NCBI GenBank assembly: GCA_016937795.1 | Contig: JAFGVV010000017.1 | Location: 1-64,000, forward strand | Direction of reading: 5' to 3' | Source of the DNA: Paludibacteraceae bacterium | GTDB lineage: Bacteria; Bacteroidota; Bacteroidia; Bacteroidales; Paludibacteraceae | DNA length: 64,000 bases | Shown: positions 1 through 8,373 of the stretch, one piece after another | Position numbering within the stretch: the stretch's first letter is position 1 | How the letters are laid out: the number at the start of each line of letters is the position of its first letter | Position numbers and translations under genes: made by a program | The notes under the pieces: generated by a model | Database searches by the model: none | What the model was told of the DNA's origin: nothing | Seen by the model: the letters and a program-made list of their open reading frames with translations, nothing else

Positions 1-2037
1 AGCAGTAGCAGTTACCGACACTTTTTGAACATTGGTAGTAATGACTACATCGCTTGTGCCACTAATTACAGCAGTACCTTTGGTTGGATCAGAGGAGGTA
101 ACAGCCACAGTACGCTCAGCAGGTAGAAGCACAATATTAGAAGCTTCTTCAACAAACACAAACCGCCATGCCGAAGCACTACCTGCACCGGAATTCCAGT
201 TTACAATATGTGAGCCAGTAGCCTGTGCGTGCAAAGGAGCATACCCCGTAGGCACGATTTTAAATGAAAAACCATCCAGTGCTTCCACCGAGAATTCAAT
301 ACCGGGTGCAGCTTCATCAAGTATCATTCCGTCAGGACCAACAAATTTATCACCAACCTTATTAACTATAGCTTTTACCGAAGCTCCATATTCATTTAAT
401 TCAAAACGGAATAATTGTGCATCCGACTCTTCGTCTACGTTCTCGAATGTATATTTTTCATTCACCCCACGGCCATTCGAAGACATAGCCTTGTTTTTAG
501 CATAATCTGCCGTAGCGGCATTTACCAAACGATACCAATAATCGGTTGTAGCAGGTGTTGGAGACTGAAGTGTAGTAATATCAGTATTACAAACAAATCC
601 CTGGCCTGCATCACGAATCATTTGTACAGCATCCACAAATTCCTGTTCAGTCATATTGTCCAAATCATAGCCCTCTGTCAACACAACCACTTCATTATAA
701 GCATCGTATATTTCTTGTGAATACTGACCAATTTTAGTACCCACGGTACTTGAATTCAGGAAAGCACGTGCCTCATCTCTTACCGAAATAAAGTTTGTTC
801 GAAGCGCATCCAAATAACTCATAAATAACCATGTACAGTTATCATCCTTATTTCCTGTCCAGTTCATAGCATTCCAGCCATTATTAGCGCCACCAGCATG
901 AAAACGCAAAGCCGGAGTCGAACCTATTTCGTTTTCTATCCAGAAACGTATCGTATTGTTAGTTGTTACAGTACTGGTTATAAAACGCAAACCATTCTGA
1001 GGCATATCAGATTGAGTCACAAATTCAACACCTGTTTCCACATCTGTATTAATGTATTCACCTGTAGCTTTATTTTGCAACGAAAAACCACCATTTGTAT
1101 TACCAACCAACTTCCAAAGCTGAGTATCATCAGGTATCACAGCAGCATCGTTAACTTTACCACCTGCCCCTAAACTTGTCATATAAGTATTAGTAGGACG
1201 TGTACCCTGAATAAAATACCAACTTGTAACTGTGGAAGTACTTAACTCAGGCAGAATAACCTGCGATTTAAAATCTTCAAAGATCATCAAAAGTTCAGCC
1301 GTCTGAGAGTGATATTCAGCTGAAGTTGTAGCCGGATTCTCATAAACTTCCACAGCTACTTCAAGCGCTTCGCGCATACCTATAATTGCATCTGAAGCAA
1401 ACTGACCCGGATTATACCCTTCGGAACTGTTATCCAAAGTAGTGTTTACCAATTCGATGGCATCGCGCAAAAAATCCTTATCCTGCATAAACTTTGCAGC
1501 CGAATGCACATTAATAGCACTATAGGAAATAGGCTTAAAAATACTACTTCCAGCCGAATAAAAGCTGAAAGTCATTGTTGTCTCATCCACATTTCCATCT
1601 GTTTTAACTACAGCATCATAATTCACTATAAGCACTCCATTTGTAAGAAGGGTCGTAGGCACAAACTTCACCTGTGTAGCAGGCAATGCTGCGGAAGCAT
1701 ACAACAAAGACTGCGCAACTGTTTCAGTCCAACGTTGATCAGTATTCATATAAGTACCATGCGCTTTATTCACCAGCGCAAAACCCTCGCCACTAGGAAT
1801 CACTTTCCAGCGTTGCGCATCGGATTGGGTAAACTCAGCTACCGTCAATTCTCCCCCATCGGCAGCACCGGTTAACCATTTAGCTTCAGGAAGTTCCGGA
1901 TTACGCGGCGAAGAATAAATATAATACCAAATGTCGTTACCATCGGTACTGGTCTGCGGCACTTGCGCTTTCAAACCAAATATACTACTAAAAATCATCA
2001 GTAGCATCATGACTAATCCTGTAATTTTTAAGTTCAT
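1..2037 (-). CDS. Large secreted protein with repeated ricin/beta-trefoil-like modules (3' end truncated by window edge)
   Basis: Reverse complement from cat at 2035-2037 reads MNLKITGLVMMLLMIFSSIFGLKAQVPQTSTDGNDIWYYIYSSPRNPELPEAKWLTGAADGGELTV..., an open frame running off the left edge. It has a signal peptide and repeated units such as 'GFALVNKAHGTYMNTD' and 'GFSLQNKATGEYINTD'. It is absent from the supplied ORF track because it has no stop inside the window. Confidence 0.8.
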   Translation of the reverse strand, partial: MNLKITGLVMMLLMIFSSIFGLKAQVPQTSTDGNDIWYYIYSSPRNPELPEAKWLTGAADGGELTVAEFTQSDAQRWKVIPSGEGFALVNKAHGTYMNTDQRWTETVAQSLLYASAALPATQVKFVPTTLLTNGVLIVNYDAVVKTDGNVDETTMTFSFYSAGSSIFKPISYSAINVHSAAKFMQDKDFLRDAIELVNTTLDNSSEGYNPGQFASDAIIGMREALEVAVEVYENPATTSAEYHSQTAELLMIFEDFKSQVILPELSTSTVTSWYFIQGTRPTNTYMTSLGAGGKVNDAAVIPDDTQLWKLVGNTNGGFSLQNKATGEYINTDVETGVEFVTQSDMPQNGLRFITSTVTTNNTIRFWIENEIGSTPALRFHAGGANNGWNAMNWTGNKDDNCTWLFMSYLDALRTNFISVRDEARAFLNSSTVGTKIGQYSQEIYDAYNEVVVLTEGYDLDNMTEQEFVDAVQMIRDAGQGFVCNTDITTLQSPTPATTDYWYRLVNAATADYAKNKAMSSNGRGVNEKYTFENVDEESDAQLFRFELNEYGASVKAIVNKVGDKFVGPDGMILDEAAPGIEFSVEALDGFSFKIVPTGYAPLHAQATGSHIVNWNSGAGSASAWRFVFVEEASNIVLLPAERTVAVTSSDPTKGTAVISGTSDVVITTNVQKVSVTATA

Positions 2038-2101
2038 AATGTTAGTTTTTAAAATTAATAATTTAACTTGCATGTTAGAAAATTCATTCCCTACACAGTC
2101 G

Positions 2102-2129
2102 CAAATATAATAATATGTTTTCATAGCAA
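2102..2129 (-). promoter_or_regulatory. Putative Bacteroidota promoter for the 1-2037 gene (-7 TATATTTG)
   Basis: caaatata at 2102-2109 is the reverse complement of TATATTTG. A CAA (TTG on the minus strand) lies 17 bp upstream at 2127-2129, slightly short of the usual 19-21 bp spacing. Confidence 0.35.
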
Positions 2130-2772
2130 AGCAATATATTTTAAATTATTTTTCTTTGAAATGAATTTTCACAACATTTTTTCGACATAAAGAATGTAAT
2201 TAACGTATTATATTAAAATATTAAGATAAAATATTCGAAACTAAAACAAGATATAACCCTAACTATCAAACGAATAAAACAACACACAAATAGACGTTGA
2301 AGAGTATTACAAAAAACACCGTTTATGTCAGAATAGAAATTACGTAAAAACATTACTTAATCGATAGCACAGAACACCAACCATAAAATATAAGCAAGAT
2401 AAACGCCACTGCATACAATAACACTTCATATTAAACAGTAAATAAGCACAGAGGCTATAGCTAAAACACATAACAGATAAAATATTTAAGACAAAAGCAC
2501 ACATAGTTCAAAAACATCTTCGACATTTTTAGCTAATGTGGTCGAAAACTTAATTTTAAAACTAAAAAACTATGTATTGCTACTGTGTCCAAAAAAAATT
2601 CAAGACGAGCTCATATTGCAACTCGAAACAATCAGCGATCTCAATCTTCTATTCAATCACACAGCATATCGTTTACAAGACATATACAAATTTATCTATA
2701 ATAAAAAACACATTTAAAAATCAAAATACATTATCAGCCTCATTTCCCCCAATCGAATTAACCACAAAAGGC

Positions 2773-2803
2773 TTGCATAGTAATTTAATTTGCTTTATAT
2801 TTG
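2773..2803 (+). promoter_or_regulatory. Bacteroidota-type promoter (-33 TTG / -7 TATATTTG)
   Basis: TTG at 2773-2775, 20 bp spacer, TATATTTG at 2796-2803, about 40 bp upstream of the ATG at 2845. Confidence 0.55.
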
Positions 2804-2844
2804 CGCCATTATAATTTATTTTACTAACTAATAAATACTATAGT

Positions 2845-5136
2845 ATGATGAAAAAATTACTCACATGCCTCGCGATAGCAGGTAGCATGCAATTAGCACA
2901 CTCAGCCGAACCAACTGATGTGACAGCATTGTATTTACAAAACTACAGTGCCCCTTTCGCCACCACAGGCGAACAATTGATTAGCGGCAACGAACGCTGG
3001 CAAAAACTGGCAGCACCCTGGATGACCGAGGGTGATGTAATCGATGAGACAACAGGCACTATCACCGCCTGGCATGTCGATTTTCAAAAGAAACCCAATT
3101 ACCCCACAATCGACACCGGCGAAAGAATTGGCACAATGACACTCACCCCAGGCTGGGATGGATTTTCCGGAACATTCGAAAACATGAAAGCATTTCAAAC
3201 CATCACCTTACCTGCAGGCAACTATGAGTTTTTGGCTCGACGCGCACAGGACTGGACAGGCGCCGAAAACGCATACTTAGTAGCGGCTCAGGGCACCACC
3301 ATTCCAAATGTCGCCGATCTGGGTAACGCACTTGCGTCTGCAAGATTCAACACCGCCATGTCACCCGACTGGTTTGTAATTATCAACTTTAAGCTCGAAA
3401 CCGAAACATTGATAAGCCTCGGAGTTGTTGCCTCGTACAGCAATGCACAACAGTGTGTTAGCATTGCCGAGTACATAATCAACTCCATTGAAGGCGCAAA
3501 CTACCGACAAATACAAGCACTGCTAACAAAAGCAAAAGCATTTGATAATACGAAATACCCTATTGGCACCATTCTGGGAACTTATCCACAGGAAAAATGG
3601 GATGCACTACAGGCAAAAATTACCGAAGTAGAAGCATTCATTGCTGCTGGAGAAGCTACGCAGGAACAAGTAGATGCTAAATATGAAGAACTTTTGACCA
3701 CTATCAGCGAACTTGATGCCAGCCTTATTCTACCATTTAAAGTAAGCGACGATACAAATTCAACATGGTATCAGATACGCGACAATCGCGACACAAAAAG
3801 CTATTTTAAAATTGGTGAATATGCATCTGAAGATGGACTTACATACTACGATATGGCTTTGGTCATGACTACCGAGAGCGACAACACAATGGACGATCAG
3901 CTATTCAAACTAGTCAAAGCTCCGGATCCAGCAAAAGGCTATTATATATATAGTAAACTTATTGAAGAGATTCCATTAGCAGCTAACACCACAGAAAACA
4001 TTGTATTACTTACCGACACACTACCGGGGACTGCATGGCAATTTGGCTCTACTACAACAGGCCTACACTTCAACATTTATACTGAAGGTGACAAAACAAA
4101 ACAACTAAACAGCTATGCAAGCTACTCGCCTCCGTTCATTGGCTTTTATTATCCTGGCGAAGGTAGAAACGACAATGGGAACAATTGGGAATTTGTGGAA
4201 TTAGTTGAATTTGGACAAACTGACTTCACCGATCTGAAAGCATTAATTGCCACAGCTATCCGTATGACAGCTGAGAACTATCCTACGGGAAATGCTGAAA
4301 ACCAATATCCACAGGATAAATGGGATACATTTGTAGCCGTACGTACAGCCGCATTAGCATTGGTTGAAAAAGAAAATGAAACCCCCCAGCCTACACAGAA
4401 CGAAGTTGACGAAATGATTATCACACTTCAGATTACAATCGATGAGTTGAAAGCGTCGCAGAACCCGGGTTTTTATGCCAGTACCGACACTCAAACATAT
4501 TGGTATACATTAAACGATTATCGTACAACAAAAAGCTATTGGAAACTTGGAGCGCTTACATCGAGCACTGACACCATCGAAAATCAACTAATCATGGTAA
4601 AAGGGAAACCAGAAGTAATTACAGACTCACTACTTTTCAAAGTTGTAAAAGCAGAGGAGCCATACGCCGGATATTTTATCTATAGTAAACTAGATGATGT
4701 AAATCCTATAACAGGCGATGCAAATATTAACTTTATTGGCATTAACGACACAATACCATCCGCTACCTGGTTATTTGAAAAATCGACAGTACCAAGCCAC
4801 TACATAATTTCGCTTGAAGGATTTGGCAACCAAATAAACAGTTATGCTGGCTACGAACCTCCATTTATTGCGTTTTACGATGGTGGCGCAGCCGATCCGG
4901 GTAACAACTGGAAATTCACACCTGCCGTACCTACTACTTCGGTAATAGATATAAATACAGAAAAAATAAATGTGAAGGTCATCAATCGTACCATTGTTTC
5001 GGCGAATGCTGGTGACAAACTAATGATTTACAATATTAGGGGTCAAAGAGTAGAGGCAGATCGTCAACTCAGCCAGGGTATTTATATTGTACGCATCGAA
5101 GGCCAAACAGGCGCAACCAAGGTCGTTGTACGATAA
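2845..5136 (+). CDS. Secreted multidomain protein with FIVAR-like helical linkers, a duplicated W-Y module and a T9SS type A C-terminal sorting domain
   Basis: 763 aa ORF. Signal peptide MMKKLLTCLAIAGSMQLAHSA. Two homologous modules (TWYQIRDNRDTKSYFKIG.../YWYTLNDYRTTKSYWKLG...). C-terminus 'GDKLMIYNIRGQRVEADRQLSQGIYIVRIEGQTGATKVVVR' is typical of a Por secretion tail. Confidence 0.85.
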   Translation: MMKKLLTCLAIAGSMQLAHSAEPTDVTALYLQNYSAPFATTGEQLISGNERWQKLAAPWMTEGDVIDETTGTITAWHVDFQKKPNYPTIDTGERIGTMTLTPGWDGFSGTFENMKAFQTITLPAGNYEFLARRAQDWTGAENAYLVAAQGTTIPNVADLGNALASARFNTAMSPDWFVIINFKLETETLISLGVVASYSNAQQCVSIAEYIINSIEGANYRQIQALLTKAKAFDNTKYPIGTILGTYPQEKWDALQAKITEVEAFIAAGEATQEQVDAKYEELLTTISELDASLILPFKVSDDTNSTWYQIRDNRDTKSYFKIGEYASEDGLTYYDMALVMTTESDNTMDDQLFKLVKAPDPAKGYYIYSKLIEEIPLAANTTENIVLLTDTLPGTAWQFGSTTTGLHFNIYTEGDKTKQLNSYASYSPPFIGFYYPGEGRNDNGNNWEFVELVEFGQTDFTDLKALIATAIRMTAENYPTGNAENQYPQDKWDTFVAVRTAALALVEKENETPQPTQNEVDEMIITLQITIDELKASQNPGFYASTDTQTYWYTLNDYRTTKSYWKLGALTSSTDTIENQLIMVKGKPEVITDSLLFKVVKAEEPYAGYFIYSKLDDVNPITGDANINFIGINDTIPSATWLFEKSTVPSHYIISLEGFGNQINSYAGYEPPFIAFYDGGAADPGNNWKFTPAVPTTSVIDINTEKINVKVINRTIVSANAGDKLMIYNIRGQRVEADRQLSQGIYIVRIEGQTGATKVVVR

Positions 5137-5164
5137 TACTCCGGAAATTAACCAACCAAAAATC

Positions 5165-5198
5165 ATACCCGGAATCATAAGATTTCGGGTATTTTTTT
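5165..5198 (+). terminator. Rho-independent terminator after the 2845-5136 gene
   Basis: atacccggaatc-ataa-gatttcgggtat followed by a T tract: 12 bp stem with one G:U pair and a 4 nt loop. Confidence 0.8.
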
Positions 5199-5738
5199 GA
5201 ATAAAAACAAAAAGACGACAATCTATTCTTAGTATTCGCCAACCATCAAACAAGCAGATTGTGAGAATATATCAACTGTAGATAGTCAAACATTAACAGG
5301 AAAGAGGAAAATTTCAACAAATAATTAATTTTATCCTATATATTCTATTTCATATTAAATATATTTATTATCTTTACAGCGTTTTTGAATTATACATTAA
5401 AATCTTCGACTATAAAGAGGAAATATGAGAAGATTATTAAGGGAATTAAAATCGACTCTTACAATCAGTGACAAAGAAAAGCGAAAATACAGGCTGTAAG
5501 TAAAAGTCCGGATTCGTAAATAGCGGACATCTAAAACAAAAATGCTTAACCTTAAAAAGCACACAATAATATTATGATCACAGATAAAAACAAACACCAT
5601 CTTCGTTTAGCGATATCAATTCGCAAAATGCATTGCCTTCCAGGCTTTACTCGCACACACAATAATCAATAATTCAGACTTTTATCATTAGATATCGACT
5701 TTACATCTCATGACATAAAACGACATTTTTAAAAAATC

Positions 5739-8366
5739 ATGAAAAAATTTCTAACAATTATTCGTTCATTGAAGTACAAAACACTACTGAGCCTGATACT
5801 CACCTCGGTGCTAATAAATTCATGTACAAACGATTTCGACTATTTATCAAACAATAAGCCAACATGGTTGGGTGAAAGTATTTACGAACAACTTCAACTT
5901 GGATACATAGGCGAAGATGGTACCAAACACACTTTTACTACATTTCTGAAACTAATCGACGACATTGGCTACTCTGAAGTGTTAAAAAAGACAGGTAGTA
6001 AAACCTTATTTGTAAGCGACGATGCTGCATTCGATCGATTTTATACTTCGAACAACTGGGGCGTGAGTTCGTACGAGGGATTTAGTATAGCTCAGAAAAA
6101 GCTGATTCTGAATTCAGCCATGATCAACAATGCATATCTGGTAGAGTTGCTCTCGAACACAGAAGGACCTGTAGAAGGACAGGCCCTGCGTCGAACCACA
6201 GCTATTTCGTATATTGATTCAGTAAACTTCGAAAATCCGGCAGACCTACCCGAAAACAACAAACACTGGGATCTTTATCGCGACAACGGACTTTATTTGC
6301 TGAAAGACAATAGCCCAATCCCAATGTTGCACTTCCTGCAACGCCAGATGAACTTCAAAGGAATGACCAATGAAGATTTTGCAGTTTTATTCAACGGAAA
6401 AACCCGTGAAAAAGATGATGCACATATTTATGGTATCAAAATTATTGAACGTGACATTACCTGTAAAAACGGATATATCAACATTCTGGAAGATGTACTT
6501 ATCCCGCCAACAAACATGGCAGAAATTATTCGTACAACACCCGAAACTCAAATATTCAGTCGTATACTCGACAGATATTCAGCTCCCTACTATAGTGAAG
6601 TAGCGACATCGGACTTTCAACTTCTGAATCCGGGATACACCGATTCAATTTTCGTAAAACGCTATTTCGCCGAGCGTTCATCTGGAGGCGCTAACCTTGC
6701 AAATCCGAAAGGAATTGTACAGGCTGGCTATCTGGAATATGATCCGGGCTGGAACACTTACAATCTGAACTACCAAATGCAAACTGACATGGCTGCCATG
6801 TTTGTACCCACCAACGAAACAATGTCAAATTTCTTCAATAACGGAGGTGGAAAATTCCTTATTGAAAAGTTCAAAACCATCGACAGTATTCCAAATGATG
6901 TTTTGGACGATTTACTTCGAAACCACATGAAATCATCGTTTCTGGGTACTTTACCCAATCGTTTTAATGAAATTATGGACGATGGAAAAGAACCGATGGG
7001 CGTTTCGAAAAGCGATGTAGTAAAAACATTCGTAGGAAACAACGGAGTGGTTTATGTGACCAACAAAATATACGCTCCGGCATCGTATGTAGCTGTAACA
7101 GCGCCAATTCTGATTCACGACAACACAAAATTATTCAATCTGGCTGTAAAAAACTTACAATTCGATGCATATCTGCTATCGATGGACAGTCACTATAGTT
7201 TTATTGTTCCGCTTGACATCCCGAACGCAAACGACAGTTTGGGTAATGGACTTTATTATATCGATCCTGTATCCTATGCTAAAACCGAGTCAGAGATTTT
7301 CAAATTCTGGTTTAAAGCACCAAACACTATAGCAGCCACAGTTTATGAGTATATACCAGGCACAGGTCAAATTGGAGACTCGTTACGACTCGCCACAGCC
7401 GCCGAAATAAGCAATCGCTTCAACGACATACTCGATTATCATATCGTAGTGGGCGATATCGAGAGTGGGAAGCAATATTACCGTACTAAAGGAGGCGGAC
7501 AGCTTAAAATCAACTACAATGGCGACATCAAAATTCAGGGTGGTGGAAATATTGAAAACAATAAAAGTGCACAGGTAAATCGTATTTACGACCAGACAAA
7601 AGCTACCAACGGACGAGGTAACGGAAAAACATATCTGGTAGATTCACCATTGCTCCCACCCTATCGGTCTGTGTATAAAATTTTATCGGAAGAGCCCCAG
7701 TTCAGCGAATTTTTCAAGCTACTTCAGGGCAACGACGAAGCTCCGCAAACCGATATAGATAAATATGCCATTTTCTATAAAGACAAAAAATATGTCGGAA
7801 TGGACTTTAATGTAAAGTTTTTCAACACCTTTCATTACTCTGTTTACGTACCAACAAACGAAGCAGTTCAAACAGCTATAGCCGATGGTCTGCCCACATG
7901 GGACATTATAAAACTAGAGACCAACCAAGCACTTAAAGATTCATTATCAGCAGTTTTGGTAAACTTTTTGAAATATCACTTTCAGGATAACTCTGTTTAC
8001 ATAGATGGTAGCACAACTGACAAAATTACGTACGAAACTGCTGCATATACTTTGATTGGTAAAAAAGCATATTATAAAATTGGTACAAAACTATCGGCTG
8101 ACAACCTGACACTTTATACCAACGCAAACAGCACAACTACCATAAACAAAGAAAATGGGTTGTACAATATTATGGCAAGGGAGTATAAATTCAACAATGC
8201 CGACATAGAAAAAGCTACTGCCATTGAGACATCGTCTTGGGCTGTGATACATCAAATAAATGATGTACTGCTTTACGAGCCTGGCATAATGAACAAAATG
8301 CGTCAGCTAACCAAAAAATCAAAAGCTAAAACAAAAACAGTCACCTCACACAGAACAGTAAAATAA
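5739..8366 (+). CDS. Fasciclin (FAS1) domain-containing lipoprotein, multiple FAS1-like repeats
   Basis: 875 aa. Lipobox 'VLINSC'. Recurrent FAS1-like signatures such as 'TFTTFLKLIDDIGYSEVLKKTGSKTLFVSDDAAFDRFY', 'AAMFVPTNETMSNFF' and 'YSVYVPTNEAVQTAI'. Confidence 0.8.
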   Translation: MKKFLTIIRSLKYKTLLSLILTSVLINSCTNDFDYLSNNKPTWLGESIYEQLQLGYIGEDGTKHTFTTFLKLIDDIGYSEVLKKTGSKTLFVSDDAAFDRFYTSNNWGVSSYEGFSIAQKKLILNSAMINNAYLVELLSNTEGPVEGQALRRTTAISYIDSVNFENPADLPENNKHWDLYRDNGLYLLKDNSPIPMLHFLQRQMNFKGMTNEDFAVLFNGKTREKDDAHIYGIKIIERDITCKNGYINILEDVLIPPTNMAEIIRTTPETQIFSRILDRYSAPYYSEVATSDFQLLNPGYTDSIFVKRYFAERSSGGANLANPKGIVQAGYLEYDPGWNTYNLNYQMQTDMAAMFVPTNETMSNFFNNGGGKFLIEKFKTIDSIPNDVLDDLLRNHMKSSFLGTLPNRFNEIMDDGKEPMGVSKSDVVKTFVGNNGVVYVTNKIYAPASYVAVTAPILIHDNTKLFNLAVKNLQFDAYLLSMDSHYSFIVPLDIPNANDSLGNGLYYIDPVSYAKTESEIFKFWFKAPNTIAATVYEYIPGTGQIGDSLRLATAAEISNRFNDILDYHIVVGDIESGKQYYRTKGGGQLKINYNGDIKIQGGGNIENNKSAQVNRIYDQTKATNGRGNGKTYLVDSPLLPPYRSVYKILSEEPQFSEFFKLLQGNDEAPQTDIDKYAIFYKDKKYVGMDFNVKFFNTFHYSVYVPTNEAVQTAIADGLPTWDIIKLETNQALKDSLSAVLVNFLKYHFQDNSVYIDGSTTDKITYETAAYTLIGKKAYYKIGTKLSADNLTLYTNANSTTTINKENGLYNIMAREYKFNNADIEKATAIETSSWAVIHQINDVLLYEPGIMNKMRQLTKKSKAKTKTVTSHRTVK

Positions 8367-8373
8367 CTGATAT

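Noticed and set aside
32-1875. Plus-strand ORFs 32-505, 415-720, 898-1173 and 1504-1875
   Set aside because: They lie antisense to a well-supported minus-strand secreted protein that runs off the left edge and therefore is not in the ORF track.
2572-2814. 80 aa plus-strand ORF in the divergent intergenic region
   Set aside because: AT-rich composition and no recognisable protein features; it overlaps the promoter of the 2845 gene.
5397-5600. 67 aa minus-strand ORF in the leader of the FAS1 locus
   Set aside because: Low-complexity hydrophobic translation without RBS or family resemblance; probably random.
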